From NCBI GenBank assembly GCA_036873135.1, contig JAPTYO010000010.1, forward strand, positions 17,849,772-17,913,771: a stretch of 64,000 bases of DNA, written 5' to 3'. The notes beneath the pieces were generated by a model, which was not told the DNA's origin, searched no databases, and worked only from the letters and a program-made list of their open reading frames with translations. This DNA comes from Clarkia xantiana subsp. parviflora (taxonomy: Eukaryota; Streptophyta; Magnoliopsida; Myrtales; Onagraceae). Shown piece by piece: positions 33,865 to 46,482 of the stretch; position 1 is the first letter of the stretch, and each line of letters begins with the position of its first letter. The position numbers and the translations under genes were made by a program.

Positions 33865-34642
33865 GGGAAAAGAACATATTTTGTGTCTCGAGTTTACCTC
33901 ATGTTTCAGTTTGGTATCTGACGCGTACTTATACCGTCCCAAGTTTGAATAGTGTTGCTATTTGGTGTCTCCGTCAAATTTTGAGGTTAAATTTAACAGA
34001 ATTCGGTCAGGTGACCAGCACATGACAAAATAAAATTGAAACTGCCCAAATTACCCATAAATCCTAAATCAGGTTAGCCGCTCCACCGCCGGAACCCTAA
34101 ATCGGCCGGAACCCTAAGTGAGTCGGAATCCTAAATTGGCCGGAATAGGGCCGTAATCAGCCGGAATAGGTCGTAATCGGTCAGAATAGACCGTAATCGG
34201 TCGACCCTAAACCTTAAATCAGGTCATCTGCTCCACCGTCGGACCCCTAAACCCTAAATCAGGTCAGCCGCTTCACCGCCGGAACCCTAAATCGGCCGGA
34301 ATAGGCTGGAATCGGGTCGTAATCGGCCATAATCGGCTGGAATCGGGCCGAAATAGACCGGAATCATCTCGTTTGGAGGTGGGTGGTCGGAACTGGAGGT
34401 GGGTGGCGATGGGTGGGTCGGAATCAGAGGTGGGTGGCCGTAATCCAAGGTGGGTGGCCGAAATCGGGTTTAGGGGCAGTATGATCTTTTCATCTAAGTC
34501 TGTTAAACTTAGCACCTAAATTTAATAGAAAACCAAATTGCAACACTATTCAAACTTGAGACAGTCTATATCAACGCTTTAATCCCGAGACACCAAACGG
34601 AAACATGAGGTAAACCTGAGACACTAAATAAATTCATTTCCC
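33865..34642. mobile_element. Foldback element, 9-bp target duplication (MULE-like)
   Basis: Inverted ends GGGAAAAGAACATATTTTGT and, from the right, GGGAAATGAATTTATTTAGT; both then give GTGTCTC, TTTACCTCATGTTTC and CAAGTTTGAATAGTGTTG. Target duplication TTTTTAATA is perfect (33856-33864 and 34643-34651). The centre is a run of CGGCCGGAA, AATCGG and GGTGGGTGG words. Non-coding, 778 bp. Confidence 0.88.
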
Positions 34643-34857
34643 TTTTTAATATTTACTTATTATATATATTCATATTTTTTAATTAATCTTAAATAAATTC
34701 ATTTCTTAATTAATATTAATAGTTTACTGGTATTTGCTGGAAAGTTTAATAATAAAATATATTTAAATAAAATAATTAAGTAAAAGTAAAACTATTAAAA
34801 GCAAATATCATTTATTTATTTCATAACTTTAAGCATTATTTAAAATGTACATAAATG

Positions 34858-35725
34858 TAGGGCGGAGCAAAAAACTCGACAAACCCGAATTCCTGAAAAA
34901 CCCGTCCTAGCCCGTTCGGAAAAGCCCGTCCCGAAATTGGGCCCGAGCCCGTATGGGAGTGACTTTTACTCCCAACTAGGGATAGGGCTAGGGCTAGGGC
35001 TTTTTTCAAAAAATCCCGAAAGTCCCGAATGTCCCTAGTTATTTACTCTAATTCAACAATTTACAACTTAAATAATCTAATTATACTTAAACTAGATGAA
35101 TATAAAATAAAATAAAATAAAGCATGTTTAGTAAGTAACTAACATAGCTTCATTTCTTTCTTCGTCAAGGTATCGTAAACCGTCTGGACATTCAGTTTTA
35201 GCTTTTCCTTTAAATATTATTTGCACTAGAACATTTATTTATAGTTTTAGGTTTTACCATTTAATTCAACTATTTTCAAGTGATGGAGCTGATTTGGAGC
35301 TGACTTGGAGTTGGAGTTGATTTGGAGCTGCATTGAGCTTGAATGCTAGTGTTCGTATTGCAGAACTTAATCTACGTGTGCGAACTTAATGAATTGTTTG
35401 TGAACTTGATGTATGTGATCGTGAATTCGATGTATGTGTTGGTGAATTCAATGTATGCGTTCGTGAATTTGATGAATGCTTGAACTTAAATTTGTATTTG
35501 AGCTAAAAATTAAGGTTTATTTTCATTATTAGTGTAAACTAGGGTTGTCCATAACCCGTCTCGATTTTGAAAAGTCCCAACCAAGTAGGGACTTTTTCAA
35601 ATGTTTAACATAGGGCTAGGGCTAGGGCTAGGGCTAGGGCTAGGGACGGTTGTGAAAATTTCGAAAACTACGGCTAGGGAAATTTTCTTGAAAAATTCCG
35701 TCCGTTTGTCCCGAGCTCACCCCTA
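34858..35725. mobile_element. hAT-type non-autonomous element, copy 1
   Basis: Ends TAGGGCGGAGC and GCTCACCCCTA, with perfect 8-bp target duplication CATAAATG (34850-34857 and 35726-35733), as for hAT transposons. The interior contains CCCGTCC/CCCGAA repeats, GGGCTA repeats and a section of GTGAATTCGATGTATG-like repeats. The same family, in opposite orientation, is at 48193-49027. Its right end is about 190 bp before the RING gene's ATG. Confidence 0.92.
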
Positions 35726-35918
35726 CATAAATGTCATATACTACAACTTTAATTAAATAATATAAATTATGCAAAACCGATGCGACGTTTTTACGCTACA
35801 TAATATTCTGATTATTAAATAGATTAAATTTAACTGCCTTATCATTTCATCTTCACATTCCAATCATTTATTCCTTCCCTCTTCGTTTTAGATTCTCTCT
35901 CTCTCTAAAAACAAAGTC

Positions 35919-38093
35919 ATGCTTGTTAATGGAGGAGAGTCCTCCTCGAGCCCTTCTATGGTGCCGGAGAACACGAAACTCAGAAGACCCAGAAATCTCA
36001 TGGAAGCTCCAGATCTGAACCCTCCGCCGCCAATTGTAATCCCTTCAATTGCCCAATCTCGGCCGTACAAGACGCCCACCATCTCATCCATCCTCCACTC
36101 CGGCGACCCGTCACCAAAGAAGCCATTCTTCCCGGCGTCAAAGTTCCGTGGGCTGGGATGCACCGCCACCGCTTCTCAGCAGGTGTCTGTGCCTTCGGTC
36201 ATCAGGGCGTCCGCCGGTTGGGAGCGGAGGAAGACGAAGAGGAATCACAAGAAAGGGTTGTTGAGTAGCAGGAATCAGGGTTTGGGTGATGCGTCCAACT
36301 TCGGCTGCAATTCAAGCGCGTCGTGCGTGGTGGCGGAGGACGCCTGGTGTGGGCCCGGTATTGGGTTTTCAGACGCGGACTCTGAGTGCGTGGTGGTGGT
36401 TGGCCGGAGGAATGTCGCCGCCGGCAGAGGCAATAAGCTGGATGGCCAGAGAGAGGTAAGTATTAAGTAACTACATTCTTTTTTCTAAAACAGTACTATT
36501 CACATCTAATTTGGATATTTGGGAGGAATAATTCGCTTGCAAATTAAATAAGTCGAGTGACAACCTCTAATCGACTCGACTCGAATCAATTTACTCAAAG
36601 CTCGAACTCGACAAAGTTTGTTTTTTTTTTTTTTTAAGTTTTAGTTCGGTTCGGTACCATATTTGACGTGTTCAAACTCGGTAGTCAAGTTTAAAATTGT
36701 TTCGATAAATTATAAATGGTACATTAGTTGATAACTAGTGTGTTAATATATAAATAATATTGTGTAAAACTTGAATAAATTCGAATAGATTTTTGACAAA
36801 AAAAAAAAAATCAAATAGTCGTAAACCCTAGTATAAATGAATTTGTACTCGACTTGGCACAAAAAAAAAAAAACTCGATTCAAAATTTAGCAACTGGCAT
36901 TCGAATATCCAGTCAATTTCTAGTAGTTCACAGATAGTATACCCCTAATAACAACATGATAGATAAAAAAGTATCAAATTGCTATATAATGTTTGATCAT
37001 TCGAACTGTTTGGACATATGCTTGATTCCGTTCAAGAAAGTTTTGAGTAAACTGAATACATATTCAAAAGCTAGTAAAATATTCAAAAGCAAACTTTCCA
37101 GCGAACAGTTTGTTCAACTAACCGAACATTAGTTGAAAATTTGATAAGTAGGAACTACTAATCTCCTCCCTCTAATTCATCCATTTCATACCCTATCCTT
37201 ATTAACGATTTGAAAAATCCAATAATCTGATTTCGATATTTGACAGCGGCGGCCATGCACTACGAGGCGAGCAATCAACTCAGAGCATCTCTGTTTTCTC
37301 AACCCCGATCCTCTCCTTTCCTCAACAACTCGGCCGGTGTCTGAAGAATACGGTCGGCATCATCATCGACACATTCAATATTCCTCCCCTGAAGGCCTTG
37401 ACGAGGTGCGCTTTCTGGGTTCAGCTAAGTTGTCTTATGACAGAAGAAAAAATCATGATTATGCATAATTTTGTTGCAGCTTATGATGCTCCATGGCGGT
37501 ATTCTTCTCGGTGAACGTCATCGAGGTTGGAGACTCGACGTTGATGAAATGTCGTATGAGGTACATGTTTTGCATGAATGTACGATGATGTTAAATAACT
37601 GAACAACTAGCTAGTTGTAAGACTAGCTGAATTTGATGTTGTTTAGAGTTCAGGTAGCTGTTTGATTGTTTTACAGTACTGCTAATTGCTTCCATATATA
37701 TTTGTTGTTGATTATTGCAGCAACTGCTGGAGCTGGGGGATAGAATCGGATACGTGAACACGGGTCTGAAAGAAGACGAGATCGGCCACTGCATCGGAAA
37801 AATCAAGATTTCGAACATTAACGATCTGCAAGACTACTTTGACACGAAAACAGATGGGAAATGCAGCATTTGTCAAGTGAGTTGAAAGAGTTGTTACCTT
37901 TCCTTGGAATGCAAGTTTACTAATAATGTCAATTGTTGATGATCAATTTCAGGAAGAATATGAAAAAGATGATGAGCTCGGGAAGTTGGAGTGCGGACAC
38001 GGCTACCACTTGGAGTGTATAAAACAATGGCTCTCGCAGAAGAACCGATGCCCTGTTTGCAAAACCGAAGCAGCTGCTCGAGCTTCTTCGTAG
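35919..38093 (+). CDS. RING-H2 E3 ubiquitin ligase, five exons
   Basis: Exons 35919-36455, 37247-37405, 37480-37560, 37721-37876 and 37953-38093, all phase 0 with GT...AG introns, giving 357 residues. The first 180 residues are Pro/Ser-rich and basic, with APDLNPPPP and RGLGC motifs. Next comes the conserved region preceding the RING in this family: HRGWRLDVDEMSYE, then QLLELGDRIGYVNTGLKEDE and IGHCIGKIK. The RING-H2 is C307-x2-C310-x14-C325-x-H327-x2-H330-x2-C333-x10-C344-x2-C347, with the E2-contacting W337. It should transfer ubiquitin from an E2 to nuclear or cytosolic substrates. The layout matches plant MBR2/HIP1-like ligases and the Arabidopsis TEAR-type RING proteins; the exact orthologue is not established. 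Intron 1 (791 bp) holds TCGAG-type repeat. A hAT element lies in the promoter region. Confidence 0.92.
36540..36945. repeat. TCGAG-type repeat in intron 1 of the RING gene
   Basis: Words such as CGACTCGACTCGAAT, CTCGAACTCGAC and ACTCGACTTGG recall the 25385-25765 and 43720-44230 segments. The right border is near ATACCCCTA. Confidence 0.45.
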
Positions 38094-38584
38094 CAAACGA
38101 ACACTAAAGAAGATGGTCCTGCATCTATCTTTTGCAGTCTGTGTATATAGATTTCTTCAACTTCAATACCAGAAAAATGAAATATTCCCCTTCTTTTTAT
38201 CTTCCAAATTTACCTGTCTGCATCGCTGCTGTAAACAATATGCATTTCCTTCACAAACATTTACATAGAGAGCATGCTTGCTTCATAGATCTAGAACTCG
38301 AGATACCGTGGAAGAAATGTCGAGAGCAAATCTTGTCGTGTCGATTCAGAAAATTGATTATGCATAGATAAACATCGTTTGGGAACAACTAACTGGCCTC
38401 TTATCATCAATATTTACCGATTGATTTTACCGTTATAATTGGCTTTTTAAATAACAAAATTATATTATTTTCACTTTTTTGAAATATCATATATGTTCCA
38501 CAATATATACCATGACGCCTCCGACTAGATCATAGTGAGCATAATGCGGACCACTTGGTTCTCCGAAAACTTAATACTCAAGCA

Positions 38585-38850
38585 GAATATTAGATTAGCA
38601 GAAAGAAATACAAATAACTAACAAAGCTCGGGAATGACGTTTTTTTCACAAGGTGCTCCCATTAGAAGAGCGGCATCTGTAGTATGAATATTACACTAGC
38701 AGACATAAATGCAAATAACTATCAAGGGTTAAGATTGACGTTTTTTTCCCACGGGGTGCTTCTAAGAGGTGCCCTATTAGAAAGACAGTGCCTATAGCAT
38801 GAATATTACATTAGCAGAGGTGCCTCTTTTGGAAGACATCGCATGTAGCA
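38585..38850. repeat. Tandem repeat, 101-115 bp period
   Basis: GAATATTA begins units at 38585, 38686 and 38801. Each unit includes GCAGA, AAATACAAATAACTA-like sequence, TGACGTTTTTTTC, GGTGCT and ATTAGAA(G/A)AG. The last copy is partial. Confidence 0.7.
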
Positions 38851-40150
38851 TACTTGCCTTATACCTAAATAAATTAATCCTCACTCCATGAATATCTTTC
38901 TAATTTTATGATCACTAATGGAGTTTGAACTTCCAATTAATGAATGAAATGATGAACCACTATACTGTATTACAAAGTTCTCGAGAATGACGTTAGTAAC
39001 CTAACCATTGGAGGGAAAAATAAGATAACGGTCTCCAACACGGGAACATTGGTTTTGCATATGTAATCCTTATAGTGGGGCAGGTGATCTGAATCCCCTT
39101 AATTTCAATGTTTCTAGTGTAGTGTTGACAAATAACATTTACTACCATTTTATCTCACTTAGTTGTTAAAATAACTTAATTTGATTGGTCCATGTCAAAT
39201 TTTAATAAGTTACATACATATTCTACTCTCTCACATTCACATGGAACTCTAGATGAAATGCAAAGTTTCTCATGCAAATAAGTTATATTTACAAGTTTGA
39301 TAAACTAACTTTAACACCCTAAGAAATGAAAGGTAAGTTTTAGACATAATACTAAAAAGGGAATACAAAATACTAAAAATAATAACATTAAAAATTAGAA
39401 TAAACATTTACATAAATTTAAATTATTTTTCTAAGCTAAAAAGACATTACATTTTAATGAATCATTGAGTTTTATTTCCCAACCCCAATTCAACATTTCC
39501 ACATTAAGCAATTTGTCTTCTCTCAATTTATTTAATTTTTTGGCTAAAAGATATATTTAATTTTAACTACTTATTTTCACATTAAATAGTTAGCCGCTTT
39601 GTATATAGAAAAAAAATCCATCAAATGAAAAAAAAAAAAGGTGTGGATTGGCTCTAAAAAAAAAATCATCCTTCTGGAATTCTATAATTACTTATATGTA
39701 TTTTAACCACAATGAAAGTTACTTGAAATTAGTATCATGCAAAATTGGTTATACGTTCGAACATAATGTACATGTTGTCCAAGTATATTTTTAAACGAGG
39801 TCATCTTTCATGATAATTAATTGATAAAGTCGATGTGTTTATGAAATAAAACTAAATCATGATAACGCTGGAATTAACAACATGAAGAAAATTTAATAAA
39901 GAAGCTACAAAAGTGATCATTTTATAGAAAATTGATGAGATTTAGAACTTAAGCTGCAAACTAATAAACCTGGTAAGATGATCTGTAAAGATAATTTTTG
40001 TTACACATTTGGTTTAAAAAGTACGTATTATATGAAGAAGTGACAAAAAGATATATGAATAAAGAAATAATATTATTTTTTTTTCAAATAAATGCGTTTG
40101 TTTCGGACGGTATAATTAGAATTTCTAATTCTTATATTTTTTTTAGTAAA
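38851..40150. other. AT-rich spacer, no gene seen
   Basis: No conserved frame or RNA gene found. Confidence 0.5.
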
Positions 40151-40206
40151 ATAATTTTTCGGCTTTTTTTTTTGCCAAAATGATAATGCATTCATTCAAA
40201 CAAGGT

Positions 40207-41800
40207 TTAAGGAGGGTGTAAATCCCGATCCTTTACAAGCAGTGATAAAAGAGAGGGTGGGGGTGCGCATACCCAATTCAAATGACACGACCTCTTCCTG
40301 GATTGAACAACGATCCAGTCAGCACATTCGTTTTCTACTCTCAGAATACACGACCAAGCAACATATTGCATTGGGGGTAAGTCGGCTCCGAACGTTGGTG
40401 ACTTGAGAGTGGATATTCTCCAATTTGGCTGAGCCAGCTCGTTCCTCATGTAGTTGATCACCTCCGATGAGTCGGATTCTATTATGACGTTCCTCCATCC
40501 ATGAGTAAAGGCTAAGTCGAGTCCAATTTCCACGACCTTCATTTCTAGCTCCAAAACGCCAACTCCTCTAACGAACTAATTGCATCCTCCGACTAAGTTG
40601 CCATAGTTATCCCGTACGAGTACACCTATGCCCCCATGGTCCCGTTGTCCGTCATAAGAGGCATCACAATTGATCTTGATTACCTCGGTCGGTGGTGGTT
40701 GCCAACGTGACAAAACGCCTGGTCCTCGAGGTTGTTCCGCCTGGCTGCGGGATGGAGCGGGCGGACTGGAGCACCAAAACTCACTATGATCCCATATGGC
40801 CCTCTCTGATGTGGTAATGGGGTTCGGGCTCTCTTTGTTGTGCAAAGCTCGGCAACGCTCCTTCCAAATGGCCCAGCATGTTGATCCGATTAGTGACCAC
40901 CTGAGTTGTTGTTCTTTCTTTGGAAGTCGCCCGATGCATCTAAGCCAAACTAGGCAACCAGAAATCGTGTTCACCGATGCTAGACTCGGCCTGGTTGAGA
41001 TAGTGGCAAACCAAATCGGTGTTGTACATGCACATTGGAACGTCATATGCTCAATTGTCTCTATCTCCTCACAAAAAGGGCATTTCGGCTCTACATTCAT
41101 ACCACGGCGCAACAAGTTGTTTCAGACCGCTAATGTGCACGATAGTAGCCTTCACATAAATTCCCGGATCTTTTGTATCGACTTCATTGCCCAGATATCT
41201 TTCCACTTCAGTGCTGCCGCACCCTGAGGAACCTCATTGTCGATCACTTCAGTTTCAATGACAATTCCTCTAATCTGAGTGCATACCGAGCTGACTATTA
41301 CCGCACCCAACCTATTGTGAGGCCAGATGAATGCATCGGGGGTTGGTTCGACTGGTAATGGGACCGCCTCAATGACATGTATCTCAGAATCCGTTGCTCG
41401 ATTTAAGTCCCGAAAATCGCATGATACTCGCTCACGATCGATAAGCCCGACCACCCGGCGATTGGACACCGCATCGTCTGGAAGTGATAGGCGAAATCAT
41501 GGTAGGTTCGGAATCCATGCATCCTTGTAAACATTAACACTCTGCCCATCACCTATCTTCCAAACCCCGTTGTCCATGAGAACATCCTAACCTGCAAGGA
41601 GGCTCGTCCACGCCCAAGAAGCTCGGCCTCCCTTCCTTGCACTTTGAAGAGTAGTGTTAGGGAAGTAAAACCATTTAATCATTCTTGCCCAAAAAGGAGT
41701 CTGTTGATTCAATAAACGCCATGATATTTTGGTGAGCAAAGCAATATTGAAAGTTTGGAGTTCCTTGAACCCGAGGCCTCCATTAGGTTTCGGCTTGGTG
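40207..41800 (-). pseudogene. LINE ORF2, zf-RVT and RNase H part
   Basis: Reads KPKPNGGLGFKELQTFNIAL just inside the CACTA junction, then CPFCEEIETIEHMTFQC (zf-RVT cysteines). RNase H follows: KINCDASYDGQRDHGGIGVL, then EMKVVEIGLDLAFTHGW and VIIESDSSEVI. Stops break it between the zf-RVT region and RNase H, and at 40560. The RNase H D-E-D residues are recognisable, but the protein is not continuous. Confidence 0.85.
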
Positions 41801-42254
41801 CACTACAAGAAAATCTATCTTTAGTGATAAACATTGTGTGATACAACTATAAACGGTCACTAAAAGTAAATAATTTGTGATAAAACATAAGTTGTAGTCA
41901 CAAAATATATCGGTGATCGACTCTGAAGTGACGAGTAAAATATTAGTCACTAACTATCTATATTTTGGGACAGATAGAAACATCACAACTATTTAGTTGC
42001 TAAGATATAATTAAACCTCATTTTGTTATTTATTACTCAATTTTATATTATATTGTACAAATAGTTACATGACCAACAATTTTGGAACAAACAGTATCAA
42101 ATCAATCTTTTTTTGTAAACTCTATCAAAGCAAATTTACTATAAATATATATTTCATAATTAATATTATATATTTAAATTATTCTTATTATTACTAGTAG
42201 ATAAAACAAATAAAATAATTAATAAAATAATTAATAAAACAAATAAAATAATTG

Positions 42255-43063
42255 CCCACAGACGGCGCCAAGTGTTTCGACCAAGTTATCGCGGGCTGTC
42301 CGCTGAGTAACTTGTCGATGTCTTCGGGTTGGGCGCGAGCTTGTCTGAGCCAAGTCCGTCTCCTAGGGTCGTGAGCGGGCCTTTGCCTTCATCCCCAAGA
42401 TCGCACTAAATCATTTGGGTTCTCTCGCTAGCTGCCTATCCGTACCTGCGAGAGGGGCATTACCAAGCAACTCCCGTGGAGAGGGGGGGGGGGGGTGCTT
42501 GGTGCGCTCACTCCGACGATCAACATTAGACAGTTTCTAGAGAGAGAAAGTTTAGAGAGAGGTCAGAACTTTTCCTAATTCTCACCCAAAGTGACTTGAA
42601 AATGTTTACCCCCAAGGTGGCTATTTATAGGCAACCTTGGACCGTAGACCGGTTTTGGCCCGGTTCAATGTGGAAATGTGAACCGGGATGCATGGGAGAG
42701 CTTTGGGAAAAGGACTCTGACGCGCGTCTCAGGCGGCTGTCACGAGCGGGACGCGCGCGCCTTTGAAACATAGGTCTCGGACACATAGGAGTTAGTTAGA
42801 AATCGGGTCTCCTATACATTCGAGACGAAATGGGGGGTGTGCGCGACACCCCCCGAGGTGCTAAGCTTACCCGGAATTCCGGGTGAGCCTAGGCTTACCC
42901 GGAAATTCCGGGTAAGCCCCCGGGGGTGCCGGGCAAGTTCGCGACTTGCCCGGTTTCCCCCGGTTAGCTCGAAATTGGGTTTCGTAGTGGGTCTCGTGCG
43001 CGTACGAGGTCCGAATAATTAAAACCGAGCCCGAATCATGCGTATATCCATCAAATAATAACA
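42255..43063 (-). mobile_element. Gypsy-type LTR with primer site, minus strand
   Basis: On the minus strand the LTR starts TGTTATTATTTGATGG at 43063 and ends GGTCGAAACA at 42273. It is followed by CTTGGCGCCGTCTGTGGG (42272-42255), a primer-site sequence seen after many plant Gypsy LTRs. The internal element is missing beyond these bases. The LTR is GC-rich relative to its host and contains three consecutive palindromes (42869-42952) and a G-run near 42484. Confidence 0.75.
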
Positions 43064-43323
43064 TGAGAAATAAGTGATTAGCTAAGTATATAATTAAATT
43101 AAATAACAATAAAAAATGTGCAAAAAAACAACTGTATAAATAAATATTTTATTGGTCAATCTCCATGCTTGAGTTATGTTTTTAGCGACCATCATAAATC
43201 TAATCCATACAAAAATTTTTTTTATTATTTTTACTTTATTTTTTAGACATCTTCCTAAAATATCGCAGAGTAACTTCCAAAAATCTTTTATAGTAATCAC
43301 CATCTCTTCCTAGAATATCTCCC

Positions 43324-44476
43324 TAGGGCTGGGCATGGTTCGGTTTTGGGCCGAACCGGTTCAGAACCGAACCGGAACTGGATTTTAGGTTCAGTTGGTT
43401 TTCTGTACCACGTAAGAACCGAACCAGATTTTAGGTCCTAGAACCGAACCATAGCAGAACCGGTTCTGAACCGGTTCGAACCAGTTTTGAACCTTTTTTT
43501 TTCATTTTTTTTTACTAAAATTCAAAATACACACCCAAGTTGATAATCCATAAGCAATCCACAAATTTGCAAAATATAAACTATAAAGAGAATTGATCGC
43601 TTCAGAGCAGAGAGTGTCAAAGTCTAAATTAGAAGTAATCTAAAATTATAAAAAAGTCAAATATTTAAAATATAAATCTCGAGACTTTAAACGACGTCAA
43701 GAGGCTTAGCTCACACTTCAAAAGTGCAGCAAATCTCTGGTTGAAAATTTGTATATTAAGCGAGTTAATCTATCATCTCAGTTAAACGAGTAAAGCTACT
43801 CGTGAGCTTCTCGAGATCGTCTTGGTCAATATTCAAGTTCGACTCACTCGAGTCGAGCTTTTTCCAATATCGAGTCGAGTTCGAGTGCACTTGTACTCGA
43901 CTCGAGAGGCTCGCGAGCCTAATCAAGCTTTTTTGTTTTTCCTATTCGAGTCGAGTTCGAGTTTGAGTTTTTCGAGCTTTACGTAATAATATTATATATT
44001 TATATATTGAGTCGAGGAAGAGTTCGAGCTCGAGCCAAAAGCCTAATCGAGTCGAGTTCGACATCGAGCTAAGGTGCACCATTTATAATTTAATTAAATT
44101 TTTTAACCTTATCGAGCCGAGTCGAGTCGAACTCGAACATGTCAAGTATGGCACCGAGTTGAGCTCGAGTTTGAAAAATTAAGGCTCGGTGCTGAGTCGA
44201 GCTTGCCGGATACTCGGCTTGTTTATAGCCCTTTATTCTACCCAAAAAAAGGATGCAAGAGTGTATTACTATCTAACAATTTAGGCTTTAGGTAACAAAA
44301 GTGGTTCTGAAGAACCGGTTCGGAACCTGTTTTGAACTAGTCAAAAACCGCTCCATATATTCCTTATCAAAACCGAACCATTTAAGAACCGGTTCAGTCA
44401 GAACCGGTTCGTATTGGTTCGGTTCCGGTTTGGTTCCGGTTCGGTTCACCCGAACCGGTTTTTATGCCCAGCCCTA
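43324..44476. mobile_element. hAT MITE with GAACCGG-rich interior
   Basis: Ends TAGGGCTGGGCAT and ATGCCCAGCCCTA are perfect 13-bp inverted repeats; target duplication TATCTCCC is perfect (43316-43323 and 44477-44484). Both arms are filled with GAACCGG/CCGGTTC words. A TCGAG-type repeat (about 43720-44235) sits in the middle, ending near TTGTTTATAGCCCT, and may be a nested insertion. Confidence 0.92.
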
Positions 44477-44484
44477 TATCTCCC

Positions 44485-46220
44485 ACGTAACCTCCGAGAT
44501 AAAAAATAATTATTTTATTTAAGTCATGAACTCTTAATTAACTAATAATTATAAAATATCGTGATATTTATTAACCAAAGAAAAAATAACAATTAATGAT
44601 GAATAAATTATAGAATTACTCTATTAAATAGATTTATATTGCAAAAAATAATATAATAATAAATAAACGGATAAAATATTGGTTTTAACACAATATAATC
44701 TTAAAATTATTAATCAAAATAACAATAAAAATAATATATTTTTATCTTGCCAAAAACCGTTAATGCATTTTTTCATAATTTTTTGAGGTAATAACTACGG
44801 ACACCAATAATTTCTTTGTTTTTAACTCAGTCATGGCTAGATATTTTACTAATTATTTTAAAAAAAAAGATCGATTTTCGTTTTTTAAATTGTATTTACA
44901 CATCTGATAATTTATTTAATTTACTATCTTATGTATTACTTGTTTACTAATAATTAAATAAAAAAAATCAGCAACATTCTTTTACCCAAAAACAATAACT
45001 AACGTGGCAAAAAAAAACTAAGAATTAATGATAAAAAAAAAGAACAGTTCTTTTGACAAACAACAATAATATAGATAATAGAGAGAATTAATCTCCACGT
45101 CTTCACGCACATGCAAACGAATAGATATAAGATAACCTCCTTCACGATTTCTTTCAAGATTTTCTTATAATAATTGTTAATTCCATGTTCCTAAAATTTC
45201 TCCCATATAACTTCCACACAACTTCTATACAGAAAACTACTCCCTCATTCCCTTAAATCTCTCTCGGTGGTAACCACCTGAAATCTACATCTACTTATTT
45301 TAAACCTTCATTTTTTTTAAATGAAGTGGAATTTCATATCTCTCTCCCCCTCTCCTTTATCAGTTCGATGGTTGAGTTCGTTTTGGATTATTTCTCAAGA
45401 TTACTTAGAGAAAAGGGGCATAAGAGAACATCATAACATTATATTCCCAACGTCGAGTGAAAGAAAAGTCGAAATCCGTACACAATTAGCTAGCGGTTTC
45501 TCTTAAAAATTCAGTTGATCCAATGTCTAAGAAAATTGGTACCAACTCAGTATTATTTCATGTTTCGTGTAATTCGTTGGATGGTCATCAAATTATTGCA
45601 GAGTGCTCATCGCTCCATTGTCTTCCCGTCAAGTAGGTTAGTTGGATTCCTCACTCTTTTCATATTTATCATTTGCACAAGTCAAATTATTTCACAAAAC
45701 ACATATATATAAATATTAGCTTTCTGATCTTATGGTAAATTTTTTTCCTGTGTTAAATTGCAGTTATGGATCGAAGAAGGATATATGCAAGAATTTATTT
45801 TGTCTTCAAAGAGAGATGAAGCTCTTTTATCTACTTATTTCTTCATCTACTTCTTTTTCATAGTTTATTATCTCTCAATCTAAATTTGTGTTTCTTTTTA
45901 TGGTGTAATATTTGGAGTTATATATATATATATATATATAATATTGTAAAATCATATGACTGGTATTGTAATGACAATTCTCCGTGTATAATATATATTG
46001 AAAAAAATAATATTAATTACGTGGTTCAATTAATAATATTTTATAAAATGTGTGTATGGTATTCTGTTTAATCTATTATAACTTTAAAAATAATAATAAT
46101 AATAAATTATAAATCCAAAAATAAATAATTTGAAAAAATTATCAATATATATATATATATTCAAAATTATAATCAAAATAACCTCGAAATTTATATTTAT
46201 TGGCCAACCATTTATTCAGA
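44485..46220. other. CACTA interior, AT-rich, no gene seen
   Basis: 45240-45870 is less AT-rich and contains short frames (45321-45506, 45515-45712) without recognisable motifs; it could be captured host sequence. Nothing here looks like a transposase. Confidence 0.4.
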
Positions 46221-46449
46221 AATTCTAATAATATTTAGTGACGGTTTACTGTTATCACAAATCATTCATCTATTTAGTGATTATTTATTGTTGTCACAAA
46301 TTCTTCACGTATTCAGTGACTATTTAAAAATTTGGTCACTATATCATTTAGCAACCTTGTCTATTGTGACCACACAGTGATAAGATTTTTTTTTGTCACT
46401 AATTTATTCAGTGACTATTTTTAAGTCTTTTGTGACCTTTCTTCGTTCT

Positions 46450-46482
46450 CCCCCCCCCCCCCCCCCCCCCCCCCCCTCCCCC
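46450..46482. repeat. C-run at the CACTA/LINE junction
   Basis: 27 uninterrupted C (46450-46476), then T and 5 C. LINE sequence resumes at once on the right (complement of FWWGQRG). Confidence 0.9.

Larger units (their letters stand above)
41801..46449. mobile_element. CACTA (En/Spm-type) non-autonomous element in the LINE
   Basis: The left end is CACTACAAGAAAATC at 41801, the classic plant CACTA terminus, preceded by GTG. Within 200 bp of each end are repeated GTCACTAAA/AGTGAC/GTCACAAA motifs in both orientations (41855-41965 and 46225-46440), typical subterminal transposase sites. The right terminal CACTACAAG is not present: AAGAAAGGTCAC is reached and is followed by a 27-C run. No transposase frame is seen. 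It carries a Gypsy-type LTR (42273-43063) and a hAT element (43324-44476). Confidence 0.8.

Noticed and set aside
35610..35645. Telomere-like GGGCTA tandem
   Set aside because: It is GGGCTA, not the plant TTTAGGG repeat, and is inside a hAT-type element; the second copy at 48270-48295 has it too.
45321..45712. Two short frames in the CACTA interior
   Set aside because: No transposase motif or other family resemblance; too short to support a call.
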